In this document: one piece after another, positions 1 through 12,033 of the stretch
How positions within the stretch are numbered: position 1 is the stretch's first letter
Layout: each line of letters opens with the position of its first letter
Assembly (NCBI GenBank): GCA_900175165.2
Contig: FWWN02000685.1
Coordinates: forward strand, 1-64,000
DNA length: 64,000 nt
Reading direction: 5' to 3'
From: Rhizomucor pusillus
Lineage: Eukaryota > Mucoromycota > Mucoromycetes > Mucorales > Lichtheimiaceae
The notes under the pieces: generated by a model
What the model saw: only the letters and a program-made list of their open reading frames with translations
Told to the model about the DNA's origin: nothing
The model's database searches: none
Translations under genes and position numbers: made by a program

Positions 1-177
1 TAGCAAAGAGGAAGCCAAAATGGTCGAAAAAGAACCAGAAGCGATATGAGTTGGATAGGACGTATTGCCAGAACAGACTTAGAGATAACAGGTAGTGTAT
101 GAAGACGGCACGGAAACGCATATACAGGCAAGCCTAGATATCTTTAAATTGACTACGAAATTCGGCTCCCTCGAGAG

Positions 178-420
178 TTGTATGAAGGAGTAATAAATAG
201 AATCAACGTCTACACGAAGGGAGTCCTTCCACCACCTTTGAGCTATTACCGTGCTAAAAACGGGCTGCGAGGATCATACCCCATCAAACCGGAATTTTAC
301 GATATTTGCCTAGAAGGGTGCAAAATGTATTTCGATGGTGATATGGCGGCAACGTGCGAACATTGTGGCAGCTTACGCTATAAAGATCATAGGAGTATAA
401 TTGCAACCAAAAGAATGTGA
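178..420 (+). pseudogene. Relic of CACTA-like transposase gene (zinc-ribbon fragment)
   Basis: An 80-codon open stretch encodes PEFYDICLEGC, then C-x2-C in CEHCGSLRY. This cysteine-rich N-terminal piece resembles the one before the catalytic domain of Tnp2/CACTA-like transposases in zygomycete genomes (family recognised from memory of the motif layout). The upstream frame (about 60-177) is broken and no catalytic domain follows; the next kilobase has only short unrelated frames. I read it as a decayed transposon fragment that may continue left of the window. It could instead be one exon of a gene cut by the window edge. Confidence 0.5.
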
Positions 421-1572
421 CACCTTCCACTGAAAGAGCAGCTTGGTCTAATGGTCAGTGAAAGAACAGGGTGCGAGCAGCCAAGCTACGTCTTCCAACG
501 TGAATCCGAAATCGACACTAGACCCGATCTGCCGCTCTGGTGACTTGCCTACGCAACATGAGGTTCCACGGAAAATGCAACAGCATACTCGGAAAGATAC
601 CTCCTGCTCACGTCCGAGGAAGGCGAGGTCGACAATGCAACGATGGGTAACATCTTCCTCCCTTCTGTAAACTAGCAACCAACCGCATGCCGCATCCAAA
701 ACTGACGGCGGAGGGAAGTCCTGTACTGCTGTCCATATCGACAACACGCTGAGCGCAGGGTGTGAGCTTCTTCCATGAAATTTGAAAGAGATCGATGAAA
801 TCCAAAAGATTGATAGAAATGCCCATCGCAGCATGAACCATATTGCTTGCCGCTTGCTTGCTGCAAAGCACTCTCTAAAGTTTGAGGCCTTGAGTCTCAT
901 CTATGATCAATTATACGTCCGCAACCAATACGCATATCTAAGTATGCCGACAAATGCAAAGGAGTTGCGCTGCTGGTCAAAAGATATACCCAAGCTATTG
1001 GCATGGCAGAACACGTTTCGAAGATAACAAACAATGGCGTTGCCACTTTTCCCGATTGTACGTACGAAAGGGAATCGGTAGTAAGCACCCCTAACTAATA
1101 ATGTGATGTATCTACTTTTATGCTTGCTTAATATATCATATAATGTCATGTCATTGCCCAGACGCGCATTCCGGTTTCAAGTTACCTTTTAAGTCTCATT
1201 CAAGACTTATCTCAAGTAGATAATTCACTGTCGCATTTTGCACTGTTGTAGTCATCTATCGATTTTTTTTTGCTATGACAGAAGCTTTTGATAGTACAAG
1301 CCAACTATCTCAGCGTCTTATGAGGTAGTCGGGAAATAGTCCAGACACGGCAAACCGACAGTTTTAAAGACAGTCATATGGGAAAAACGGTTGATCAGGA
1401 AACCTAAAGTTGCCAAGTAACGAGTTTAGAGTACTGATAAGTAATCGTTTCGTACTGTGACTTGCTTCTTTTTTTTGAGTTGCAAAATTCAACTGTCCCG
1501 ACCGGCTGTCAAGCGCCGTTTCTGTTTCTGGAAGGTACTCCACGCACGCGCACAACCTTTTCCCCCTTCATC
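421..1572. other. Intergenic / decayed transposon flank
   Basis: No convincing coding exon is visible. Overlapping short frames on both strands between 448 and 1150 show no recognisable motif and probably belong to the decayed element at the left edge. From about 1170 the sequence becomes AT-rich with T runs (for example 1263-1271 and 1469-1477), a likely promoter region for the TCP1 gene starting at 1573. Confidence 0.5.
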
Positions 1573-3652
1573 ATGTTCCAGCGCGAGAAGAATTCATCAC
1601 TTTTCCTCGGAGGAGAACGCACCACCGGTCAAGATGTCCGCTCGAGCAATGGTATTTTATATTGCAATCGTCCCTGGAATGATGCGTACTAATCTACACC
1701 GGCAGTTCTCGCTGCTGCTTCCATCGCCAACATTGTAAAGAGCTCGTTGGGTCCTGTTGGTCTTGACAAGATGCTTGTGGACGAGATTGGCGTAAGTTAG
1801 GGACGGTTACACTCCTGCGTGGCCTTGAATAAGTAACGAGTGACTTAATTTAGGATGTTACGATCAGCAACGATGGTGCTACGATTCTCCAGATGCTCGA
1901 AGTTGAACATCCCGCGGGCAAAGTGCTCGTTGAGCTTGCTCAGCAACAAGATCGCGAAGTTGGTGATGGCACTACATCGGTTGTTGTTATCGCGGCAGAA
2001 CTCTTAAAGCGCGCAAACGAACTTGTAAAGAACAAAATCCATCCTACCACCATCATCACCGGTTTCCGTCTGGCTTCCAAGGTCGCCTGCAAATTCATTG
2101 CGGATCAAATGGCTGTCAAGGTCGATGCTCTGGGTAAAGAATGCTTGGTCAACGCAGCAAAGACTTCTATGAGCAGTAAAATCATTGGATCGTGAGTTTA
2201 CAGCACATGTGTTTGGAAGCGCAGTAACTGATCACTCTTTCTATATTCAGAGACTCTGACTTTTTTGCCAACTTGGCCGTTGAAGCCATGCTGGCTGTCA
2301 AAACCACTAACGTGCGAGGCGAAACCAAATACCCTGTGAAAGCTGTCAACATCCTAAAAGCCCACGGTAAATCTGGCCGTGAATCGATCTTTGTCCGTGG
2401 CTATGCCCTGAACTGCACTGTCGCTTCCCAAGCCATGAAAACTCGTATCCAGAATGCCAAGATTGCTTGCTTGGATATGAACCTCCAAAAAGCTCGCATG
2501 CACCTCGGTGTTAACATTGTAGTAGACGATCCAGACAAGTTGGAGGATATTCGAAAGAGGTAAACCCGTGTCAAATTACACAGGCTGGAAATACTCTTGT
2601 ATTTACAATTGGAACAATAGAGAAATCGAAATCACCACAGAAAGAATTCAAAAGATTTTGGCCACAGGTGCCAACGTTATTCTGACAACTCAAGGCATTG
2701 ACGACCTTTGCTTGAAACTGTTTGTTGAGGCTGGCGCTATGGCAGTTCGTCGTTGCAAGAAGGAAGATCTCAAGAGAATTGCTCGTGCAACTGGAGGTAA
2801 GCTGGCAGACGTGTTGGTGTAAAGAGCCATTGATTGAATTTTTACGTAGCAACATTCATCTCCACGCTGGCAAACTTGGATGGGGAGGAAACCTTCGAAT
2901 CATCATACCTTGGACACGCTGACGAGGTCGTTCAAGAGCGTATATCCGACGACGAGTGCATTTTAATCAAGGGCACTAAGATCCAAAATTCGTCGTCTAT
3001 CATTTTGCGCGGCGCCAACGACTACATGCTGGATGAAATGGAACGTGCTTTACACGATTCACTTTGCGTTGTAAAGCGAACCTTGGAGAGCAACAGCGTT
3101 GTCCCTGGTGGCGGTGCTGTCGAATCCGCACTCAGCATATACCTGGAGAACTTCGCCACCAGTGTGGTACGTAAATGCAGCAGTATCAGTAATGCTCATT
3201 CAATGGAAAAGACTTACATTTCTGAAATAGGGTTCGCGTGAACAATTGGCCATTGCTGAGTATGCAAACGCATTACTAGTTATTCCAAAGACTCTTGCTG
3301 TAAATGCCGCCAAGGACTCTACTGAATTAGTATCGAAGCTCCGTGCCTACCACAACGCTGCATTGAACGAAAATGCAGATGAGCGCAAACGCGCTTTGAA
3401 ATACTACGGTTTGGAGCTTGTTAACGGTTACGTCCGTGACAACTTGAGTGCTGGTGTTTTGGAACCAGCAATGTCCAAGATCAAGTCTCTCAAGAGTGCA
3501 ACCGAAGCTGCCATTGCAATTCTGAGAATTGATGATATGATCAAAGGTGAATTTCTGAGATGCATATAGATATTAAACATGTTCTGACATAAATCACTCC
3601 AGTTACTCCCGAGCAAAAAGGAAACCCAGAGGATGACGGACATGGCCATTAA
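1573..3652 (+). CDS. TCP1: T-complex protein 1 subunit alpha (CCT1/TCP1)
   Basis: Alpha subunit of the cytosolic TRiC/CCT chaperonin, which folds actin, tubulin and many WD-repeat proteins using ATP. Eight exons join in frame: 1573-1651, 1706-1791, 1854-2191, 2251-2559, 2621-2796, 2850-3166, 3231-3546 and 3603-3652, giving 556 residues, the usual length for this subunit. Visible landmarks are the group II chaperonin motifs [16 protein letters not shown] and VGDGTTSVV, the alpha-type stretch [27 protein letters not shown] in the C-terminal equatorial part, and a C-terminal tail ending DDGHGH. The start is the first ATG in frame with [19 protein letters not shown], which aligns with the N-terminus of other TCP1 proteins. 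All introns are GT-AG. It converges with RIB5, leaving 97 bp between the stops. Confidence 0.97.
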
Positions 3653-3749
3653 AAAAGCATGAATGCATAGTAATAAAATAATGACACGATCTCTTACATC
3701 AATATGGAGGATGGAAGGAATTAACAGTTTAATGAGAAAAGAGAGGAGG

Positions 3750-4453
3750 CTAAGATTTGAAAAGAGCAGCTTTTACTGCATATTTTGCCATCATGTCTAC
3801 TTCGAGATTTACGTGATCTCCAACTTTCTTCAAGGGCATAATTACGTGCTGCTGGGTATGAGCAATCATCATGATAGTAAATGTCTGGGCATCGTCGTCA
3901 ACATCGCATACTGTCAAGGATGTTCCATCGAGAGCAATGAAGCCTTTTGGGATGATGTATCTCATCAACTGACGGTCGGGCACGTGGAATTTGAACCAGA
4001 GAGAGTTACCCTCTGGTGTGATAGATGTGATCGTGACAGTGCAGTCAACGTGACCTTGCACGATGTGCCCTCCAAATCGCTTCTGCGCATCCATGGCTCG
4101 TTCGAGGTTGACTTTGCTGCCGACCTTAAGCTCTCCAAGGTTCGTTCGTCGTAAGCTTTCTGGTGCAACGCCGACTTTGAAGGTTTCCTTGTCGAACTCG
4201 GTTACAGTCAAGCAAGTGCCTGCATTCAAGAGAAAACGGCAGAAGGGAATATGTTAAACAGAGAGCTGGGCAGCAGGCAAACACAAGTTCTCTTTTTACC
4301 GTTAATGCAGATACTGTCGCCTATGTGGCAATCAACTAGAATGTCTGCAGCGTCGCCGACGGTCATGCTCCAGCCCTTGCCGCCGGATTCGCTAACATCG
4401 AGTTCTTTAATGTCTGCGACAGTGCCAATCTTTTCAACAAGCCCTGTGAACAT
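3750..4453 (-). CDS. RIB5: Riboflavin synthase alpha chain
   Basis: Last step of riboflavin synthesis: dismutation of two 6,7-dimethyl-8-ribityllumazine molecules. Two exons (4300-4453 and 3750-4219; intron 4220-4299) give 207 residues. The N-terminus MFTGLVEKIG is the family signature. Two lumazine-binding repeats follow: the first contains DSICINGTCLTVT and GGHIVQGHVD, the second IALDGTSLTVCDV followed by HTQQHV. Length and the tandem-repeat layout match the trimeric enzyme. The start is fixed because the signature begins with Met. No riboswitch-like structure is apparent upstream, as expected for a fungal gene. Confidence 0.97.
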
Positions 4454-5027
4454 TGGAGAGTGTATTTGTGGGCAACAAGTCTGCGCAGCTGTTCTCCGCG
4501 AATTGTCAAATGTAACATACAAGCTGACTTATCACTTTGCGAGAGCGCCCAATACATTTTTCGAAGATGAAACTTGCCACTTTTGGCAAGCACGGCGTTG
4601 GGAGATTATTTGAATTGGCAAAGGAATACTGAATACAATGCATCGCTTTTAGGCTGTAAAGTCCACTTGGCAGTGAGAAGATAAAATGCCCGGTACTAGA
4701 CGAATTTCCATCTGCATAGCAACAAATACTTGAATAGATAATTAGCTACTGAATGCAATAATGCCATGAATGGGACGTGTACAGTTCAATTAGCATCTCT
4801 GCAGCTATGAAACTCGGTTGTAATACCATCGTGATCCGTGGCAGGTCCCAGGCAAACGAAGGACGATGTTTACATCAGTGTATTCCGGATTTCCTTCTTT
4901 CTCCCAAATCCGGAAGTTCACGCGGGTTTGCATTTCGCCGATTTCATTGGCTTGTCGGGTCAGCAAAACCAGGGAAAAAACCTTTCTTTGTTCGATATAT
5001 ACCCAAACCACATAACACTCGGTTGCT
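4454..5027. other. Divergent promoter region between RIB5 and the SPX-RING gene
   Basis: Start codons of the two genes point away from each other across this 574 bp. Overlapping frames here are short and unrecognisable. Nothing beyond probable bidirectional promoter sequence is seen. Confidence 0.5.
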
Positions 5028-6495
5028 ATGAAGTTTGCCAAGCAGATAGAAACCGAATCCGTGGACCTCCCGGAAAATTGGAAAGCATCCCTGATCAGAT
5101 ACAAGAGCCTGAAAAAGGTGATACACTCCGTCGTGAACGAGCTCGAGAGTAGAGGTCTTGCAGAAAAACTGCTGCTCGGCAACAAGCTGGACTCTATGGA
5201 ATTGGTATACGAGTTCGACGGTAAGCTGCAGCAAAAGTGGAACGGAGTGCATGGGGCTTTTGAAGGCTCAACGTCTGTATTTAGGCGATGCACAGGACCC
5301 GCAGCCCTGCCTCAAAGTTACCACACTTGATTCGGCAATATCTCGCAATAGCACCACGACCATTAAACTGGAAAAGGATTCCGACTTTTTTCACCTGTTG
5401 TTGAACGGATTATCGCTTGCAGCAGCTGTGAAAGACTCGGAGCAGCGAAAGATCACCAACGACATTGAGCAGCTCGAAAAAGAGCTTGCCATTGCGGTAT
5501 GTCTGCGTGAATAAATTGAAAAAAATCACCAGCTCATATTCGAATGTCATGTATAGGCAGCTCCGAAGAAGCGTGACATGTACACTTGGCGTCACATTTT
5601 CAAGCTCTACTTGGAAGCATCGATTTTGGAAGGCGCACATGACGACAGCGAACAATGTGATATGCAGACTTTTCAGAAAACTCGTGAGCGTTTAAAGTGG
5701 TTTTTGGATGAAGTTTCACGACTCGGTCTGGTATGCACATCACACACTTGGTCCGTGATTGATTGACAAACTAAACCTTGCGTGTAGGACAAGAAAATGG
5801 GTTCCAAAAAATCAAAGCAAGCCCTAGCACAGTTTCTTGCTATGAACAAGGAGATTATGGACTTTAAACGATTTCACTTGCTCAATAGAATGGCATTGGT
5901 AAAAATATTGAAGAAGCACGATAAACACAGCGGGTTAAGGTTGGTAACCTGCTGAAATCAACAATTGATTGCCATTAATGCTTTGCGGGGCGACAGGGCG
6001 AAAACTGTCTTTCCGGCGTTTGCAGGAAAGAACGCTATCTTGTTGGATGGTGTTCTGCTCTCTCTGTATACCGTTATTTCGAACAAGGTTATCACTATCG
6101 TACCTCAAATTGATAGCTACACTTGTCCAATCTGCTATGGTAAGCTACTCGCAGTCTGATGTGAAATCCATTGCCTTACATGGATAATCTATGTAGCTCT
6201 TGCATGGAGACCGATAAGATTGCAATGTGGACACGTTTACTGCGTGCGCTGCGTAATTAAAGCAAATCGCAAAAAGATGTACGACTGTCCTATGTGTCGC
6301 TGCGACTTTGCTGTTGGAAACGCCGATGCCGGCAATCTCGACAGAGGTCTGCAAAACTTTATGATGCTCTATTTCCCAAAGGAGATCAAACAGAAGAAGC
6401 GAGATGACGAGCAGGAGCAAGCAATGATGGATATGGAAGCAATTACGGGACGAGCGTGGACTCAAACCTCAAACGACGCATGTTGTATCATGTAG
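5028..6495 (+). CDS. SPX-RING E3 ubiquitin ligase with C-terminal CaaX box
   Basis: Six exons (5028-5220, 5285-5496, 5557-5730, 5788-5939, 5997-6139, 6197-6495) give 390 residues. The N-terminus MKFAKQIE and the later KILKKHDKHSGL define a split SPX domain, which senses inositol pyrophosphates and so phosphate status. A C3HC4 RING near residues 285-335 contains CPIC, CGHVYCVRC and CPMC, so ubiquitin ligase activity is expected. The layout resembles plant NLA and fungal SPX-RING proteins; substrates are unknown, with phosphate transporters one possibility by analogy. The protein ends DACCIM, a good CaaX prenylation signal. The donor at 5940 (gttggt) is weak but is the one that keeps the SPX frame, and the sulfate permease gene uses the same donor form. 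Confidence 0.92.
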
Positions 6496-6653
6496 ATATA
6501 TATATACCTTGCCATATACCCATATAAATGAATACTACTTATATTCCTATTTACATACTATTTACATGTACTTTATATGCCACTGAATATTTCGGCAAAC
6601 TATCGAGTGATATATCCTGTTCGCGCAGAAGCTGCATTGACATCGGGTATAGT
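6496..6653. terminator. Shared 3' region of SPX-RING gene and APC11
   Basis: Only 158 AT-rich bases (tatata-rich from 6496) separate the converging stop codons, so both transcripts must end inside or overlap. No specific poly(A) signal is called. Confidence 0.4.
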
Positions 6654-6911
6654 TTACGGACCATCTCGTGCAATATCCCAAAGTTTTCGACAAAGAGGAC
6701 AGTTTTCTGAAGTCCTGATCCATTCTTCGATGCAGTGAATGTGGAAGGTATGACCGCAGGAACCCGTGAGCAAAGCACAATCGTCGCCTGGCATAATGCA
6801 TTGGTTGCAAGCATGTTCGTAAGCTTGTTGGCAGATAGTGCATTTGTCTGCTTCTTGCACATCCCAGCGCCAATACGCTGCTAAGCACATTGACTTGATC
6901 TGTACTTTCAT
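6654..6911 (-). CDS. APC11: Anaphase-promoting complex subunit 11 (RING-H2)
   Basis: Catalytic RING-H2 subunit of the anaphase-promoting complex, which recruits the E2 enzyme to ubiquitinate securin and cyclins. It is intronless and 85 residues long, the normal size. Motifs: MKVQIK start, AYWRWDV, CTIC, CNQCIMPGDDC (the APC11-specific insertion with PGDDC), CGHTFHIHCI, and CPLCRKLW. The frame opens six codons upstream at 6929, but homologues begin at the MKV methionine, so 6911 is chosen. A motif such as PGDDC separates it from the related cullin partner Rbx1. Confidence 0.96.
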   Translation of the reverse strand: MKVQIKSMCLAAYWRWDVQEADKCTICQQAYEHACNQCIMPGDDCALLTGSCGHTFHIHCIEEWIRTSENCPLCRKLWDIARDGP

Positions 6912-8021
6912 GGGGACACGTTGGGACAAGTTGGGAAAAAATCAAAGTTACAGGCAGCAGGAACCCAAGGGCTCTCTCGTTTTGAAGGTCAGAACCAAAA
7001 GGTTCAAAGAAAGAATTACTCGAACTTACGCACAGTAGACTAAGCTCTAGAGAGTAGTAAGAAAAAAGGTAATTGTATTGAAATCCTCAAGAGTTGATAT
7101 ATTTGCCAGTATCAGCTGAACTATGGATGGAGTGGGCATTATCCATGACAAGACACAGCTCCAACTCATTCATTGTAGAGTCCCTGCTGTGCTTCCGTAA
7201 TCAGGCTGATCTGCAGTCTTCTTGTTCTTCTGGAGGGGTTTTAGAACAATTGATGAGCCTGAGGCAGAGAAAGACCGCGCCCAAAATGGTATTTGTCTCC
7301 GGTAGGCCCTGTGACCACTGCTGTAAAAGAGCCTTTTCTTTGATCACGCCTCATTGACGTGAAATGAAATTGACTCCTCAGTTCTCATATAGGGGAAATA
7401 TCGGTTTGGGGAAAGCGAGGGGTCTCGGTCGTGTATGGAATTTAAACGTTTATCCAGGTTTGCGCGGTCTTGTACGTTCCTTTTTAGCGGTCTGAATACG
7501 ATGCATATCAACAACGATACCAGCCAGACGTCATCTCCGAAAAACGTGGCAAGCAGTGCTGTTAGAAAGCTGTTCAATTCTGGAGAACTTAAAGCTAGTC
7601 ATCTATCGCACGAGACCTAAATGCTTTGGAAAAGCACAGCATAGAGGCGATTGCTGTGCTGGCAGGGAGGGAGGGATTGCTCGTACCACCAGTGCTGTGA
7701 GAGTCAGTGCGGAGGAAACAATATGCAAAAAAATAAGCCAATCATCTGTAAAGAAAATTACTTATAAAGCGCAAACGTGACCAATAACCAAAAGAAACCG
7801 AGGTTGAATGGTACACAAGGGACCCCTTCCCTTTAGCAACTGAGCGAATCTGGTATCATGGAGACGAATCTTCCGCCTGCCCATGAGGTTTCAAGTCTGA
7901 GATCAATTTTCTGATTCCTGTTCTGGAACAGACCGCCTGTTTTTGCTGCCCTGATACCACGTTTTTGCAATATCGTGCGTGAGGCTCGCATAAAGATCTT
8001 TAAGTGGAAACGCAATTCCGA
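6912..8021. other. Intergenic, no gene recognised
   Basis: 1.1 kb with only short frames on both strands and no motif. A frame at 7094-7357 (+) and one at 7344-7577 (-) look random. The final 200 bp should hold the HSF-type gene's promoter. Confidence 0.5.
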
Positions 8022-9339
8022 ATGACTTCACAGCAGCCACAACCACAGCCTCCTACTTCTTCTTCCTCTTCTTCCTTACTGCATTCGTCTACCATGTTGA
8101 CAAACACTTTGCCCACTCCTCCCACATTACCGCCGCCGTCGCAGCAACAAAAACCATCCCAAGGAAACACTTTCGTGCACAAATTATACAAGTAGGTTGC
8201 TTTCCCGGCGCATCTTGTTCCAAATGAGAGAGCAGACATAACCGAAAGTACTTAGCATGGTCGTCGATAACCAATACCAACATCTCATTGCATGGGCATA
8301 TACCGGATCGTCCTTCATTGTTTGCAACATTATGGAATTCTCAAGGGACGTCCTACCAAAACATTTCAAACACAATAATTTTTCGAGTTTTGTACGGCAA
8401 CTTAACATGTAAGACAAGGGCTGTTTATAGCTTTTGACGATTTGGTGGTTTTGACGAAACTACCTATTTAGGTATGGCTTTCACAAAGTGAACAAATCGC
8501 CTCGAGGCCACCGCACCATGGCTGAAAATCAGATATGGGAATTTTCACATCCAAAGTTTTTACGGGACCGGCCTGATCTGCTCGACGATATCAAGCGCAA
8601 AACCATGGAAACAGATACTTCTCGACGCGACACGCGAGATCTCCACGGGCAAATGGCAATGATGCAAGTAACTCACTCGGACATGATGCAGCGGATAAAT
8701 CACCTTTGCGAAAACTTTAATGAGTTGGTCAAAGAGCTTGCTGAGACAAAACAACGACAGGAGTCACAGGAGCAAATGATGAAACAAATGATGCAGATCA
8801 TCGCTCAGCAAAATGGTGGTATGTTAATTTTTTAATGAACCGTCTGCTCCTCATTCGTAGTTCGTCGCATTAACGAATAATGCGCAGGCCATTTGCCTTC
8901 GGAAATAAACTGTCAACAGTTTCAAGATCCATCCACACCGTCTATTTTTATCACAACTCCTGATCAACAGCAAGCGCCACCGCAGCCACCAACCAGCATG
9001 ATGCAGCAGATGCATTCTCGTGCGCCAGGCCTCACAGTACAGACACAAAATCTCTCACCGCACTACGGCGCTACTGCTACCTCTCCGCTTTCCCCTCTAT
9101 CTCTAAGTCCGTATGGCACAAGCCCAAGCCCAATGTTCTCTGACGATGAAAGTTCTCTCTATTCCCCCCACACGCCACACACCCCGCGAAGCTCCATCTC
9201 TCAAAGTTCTCCGTCTCACTTTGTCATGGATCCGCCGACTCCACAGCCCACAGGGACAACGACCAGCGAAAGCGACTCGTCTGCTCCAGCTGCGTTTGTA
9301 GTAAATTCATCATCCTACGATGCTCTTTCCCATGGATGA
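8022..9339 (+). CDS. HSF-type DNA-binding transcription factor
   Basis: Four exons (8022-8191, 8256-8408, 8472-8818, 8888-9339) give 373 residues. A low-complexity N-terminus (poly-Gln/Pro/Ser) precedes a winged-helix HSF domain at about residues 45-150: FVHKLYN, FSRDVLPKHFKHNNFSSF, VRQLNMYGFHKV and WEFSHPKFLRDRPDLL. A Met/Gln-rich heptad region (about 165-225) is a likely trimerising coiled coil. The C-terminus is Pro/Ser/Thr-rich with SPHTPHTP-type phosphorylation sites. Binding to inverted nGAAn repeats is expected from the family. It may be a classical heat-shock factor or an Sfl1-type repressor; I cannot decide. The first in-frame ATG is 8022. Confidence 0.93.
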
Positions 9340-9354
9340 ATGAATGAATGAATG
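9337..9354 (+). repeat. (TGAA)n microsatellite over a stop codon
   Basis: Four tandem tgaa units begin exactly at the TGA stop of the HSF-type gene. Every unit offers a TGA in one frame, so slippage here would rarely extend the protein. Confidence 0.85.
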
Positions 9355-10842
9355 CGCTGGCGCATATACCTTTCATTTTTTCCCTTTTCCTTTGTCTTTC
9401 CTTCATCATCGATGTATCATATATTTGCAATCGAAATATAATGTATCTTTTTTTCTGTTATCCTCTCTTTTGTCCTAAAGAATCATCTTTTTTGTCTATG
9501 TACATGCGTGGAAATCTGCCAAACAAAGGAAAAAGCTCTTTTTGCGAATAGGATCAATTTCCGAGACGGTCATCCATTCACATATGAGCGGCTTGGCATC
9601 TCTCTGATTTTGTAGGACAGAGCTGGGTTCAATAGGGTAAGTGCAGCTTACATGACAACCACCACTCCAAAAGCTCAATAAGCCCCCAGGATGGTCCATT
9701 TTAAGTATCGCATCTAGAATAAAATACTCTTGCCATCATTGTAGTAAAGATCAGTTCAGATACCCAAATTTGCCTTCAGTAACAAAACAGGTTGTGAGCG
9801 GCAAAGATCTGTTAGCAAAGAAGCGGGGTAAACGTCTAGCCGCCAGCATAAAGTCGGATTGCAACTCACATCACGGCTCCAATGAGTCGCCAAACGATTT
9901 TCTGGGGACATTTGACTATATATCTAGTCTGCTACTGCTATAGAGCTACGAAGCTTCCTAATTGAGCGTGATAACAATTGATGTCGATCTTTGTAGCTTT
10001 TCCATAATAAATGCATAGCCATCAGTAAAAGGATGTTGGGATTTTGGCAACAAGTCGTTTTACAACTGCTGTTTCTAGTAGATGCATCAACTGTTTTCTT
10101 TTGTAAAGACTCATCATCTGCAATCGACTCCAAAATATAAGGATTATCAACACGATTAACAAAGCTATTACTCAAGGGGTGACATTCCTTTTTCTTCCAA
10201 AACTTGCACATGAGTCTACATAGTTGGCACAGTTGCTATGGAGACTGCGGTCTAAAGTCACGTAATTCATGATACGGGGCTGTAGTTTGAAGGGTTCGTA
10301 ACACATGCAAGATCAGTGGGACTTTATATGATGCTCTGATCTCTGATAAAAACAATAATATCATCTCCACTAGAGCGAATGTTGTGGATTCTCAAGTGTA
10401 CTCGAAGAAAATAGCTACTACTTTCAGAGCGTGACAATCATCGGAAGAATAAGGGTATCTTCGGCTCACATGGAAATTGTCGCAATACCTCTTCAAAGTT
10501 CATGTGAAAAAATCGAATTATGGCATAAAGCAGGGAGCGGATTCGGAACTGCGGAAACTACAGTTCATCGTTCGAGGACCAGATATGCAAACAAACGTAC
10601 TGTTCAGGAAAGAAAAAAGACAGTTCGGTGCATAGATTGAATATGGTACACAGAGCGGTCGATTCTTTTACATAGAGACTCTGGCGTTTGAGATGTGGGA
10701 TGATGACGATGGGCAAACTCGATAGTAGGAGTCTGAATTTTGGGTTTCCATATCTGTGAAGCTCAAGCACAAAAGGGACGGGTGCCCTGCTGCTACCCAC
10801 GCGTCTCACACTCTCTCTTTCTTCTTCCCCTACTCTGTCAAA
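9355..10842. other. Intergenic, no gene recognised
   Basis: About 1.5 kb upstream of malate dehydrogenase. Short frames (for example 9924-10211, minus) show no family motif. The stretch just before 10843 is CT-rich (tctctctttcttcttcccc), typical of fungal promoters or 5' leaders. Confidence 0.5.
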
Positions 10843-12033
10843 ATGGTCAAAGTAACAGTTTGCGGTGCCGCCGGCGGTATTGGTCAACCCTTGTCGCTTC
10901 TCTTGAAGCAATCTGAGCTCATCACCCACTTGTCCCTCTACGATATTGTCAACACACCTGGCGTTGCCGCTGATCTTAGGCAAGTCCTACTTTTCTCGCG
11001 TTCTGTAACTTGGGGCTAACATAGATGCTCTGTATAGCCACATCAATACCAAGTCCAAGGTCACAGGCCATGTCGGCAACGACCAGCTCGAGGAAGCTAT
11101 CAAGGACTCTGACGTTGGTAAGTAAACTATACTTTTTTGGGGAGAAGTATGGTGGTTCCATCGTTGTATTCCATTCATCCCCAACACATTTATCTGTGCA
11201 CTGCTAGTTGTCATCCCTGCTGGTGTGCCACGAAAGCCTGGTATGACCCGCGACGACCTCTTCAAAATCAACGCCGGCATTGTCCGTGATCTTGCTACTG
11301 CTGCTGCCAAGTTCGCACCCAAGGCATTTATGTGCATCATCTCCAACCCTGTCAACTCTACTGTCCCTATCGTCGCCGAAGTCTTCAAGAAGCACAATGT
11401 ATACGATCCCCGCAGGTAAGTAAGGTTTCGGCACGGTGCATATCGAACGGGCGCTAAACTGATGCTGCATTTAGAATTTTCGGTGTGACCACGCTTGATC
11501 TTGTTCGAGCCTCCACATTCGTGGCAGAATTGATTGGCGGCGAGCCAAACTCTCTTCGCGTCCCCGTCGTTGGTGGCCACAGCGGTGTAACCATCTTGCC
11601 CTTGCTCTCTCAGGTTCCTGGCACTGAAAAGTTGGATCAGGAGACCATTGAAAAGGTTACCCACCGCATCCAGTTTGGTGGCGACGAAGTCGTAAAGGCC
11701 AAGGACGGCGCTGGCAGCGCTACCTTGTCCATGGCATACGCCGGCGCTCGCTTCGCTCTTAACATCATCGAGGCTGCTGTCAAGGGCACCAAGAACATTG
11801 TCGAATGCACCTATATCAACTTGGAAGCCGCTGACGCTGAAGCTGTCAAGTCTGTCAAGGAAGCTGCTGGCGATGACTCCCTCGAATACTTCTCCGTTCC
11901 CGTCGAATTGGGTCCCAATGGTGTTGAAAAGGTTCATCCCATCGGCGCTATCAACGAATACGAGAAGAAACTCTTTGCTGCTGCCGCCCCTGAGCTCAAG
12001 GGCAACATTGTCAAGGGCACAAGCTTTGTTTAA
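10843..12033 (+). CDS. MDH: Malate dehydrogenase, NAD-dependent, without a mitochondrial presequence
   Basis: Interconverts malate and oxaloacetate. Four exons (10843-10979, 11038-11117, 11208-11415, 11475-12033) give 327 residues. The protein begins directly at the Rossmann fold ([16 protein letters not shown]), so there is no presequence, and it ends GTSFV, without a peroxisomal SKL; a cytosolic enzyme is likely. Catalytic features: [16 protein letters not shown] (substrate-binding arginines), [19 protein letters not shown], and the active-site histidine in GGHSG. Intron 1 starts with GC rather than GT (exon end 10979, then gcaagtcc), and only that junction restores VAADLSHIN. The upstream leader is pyrimidine-rich. 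Confidence 0.97.

Noticed and set aside
7353..7371. 17-bp identity attgacgtgaaatgaaa with 45052-45068
   Set aside because: No similarity in the flanks; a single match of this length in AT-rich DNA can occur by chance.
9924..10211. 95-codon minus-strand frame
   Set aside because: No motif, no splice partners, poor composition.
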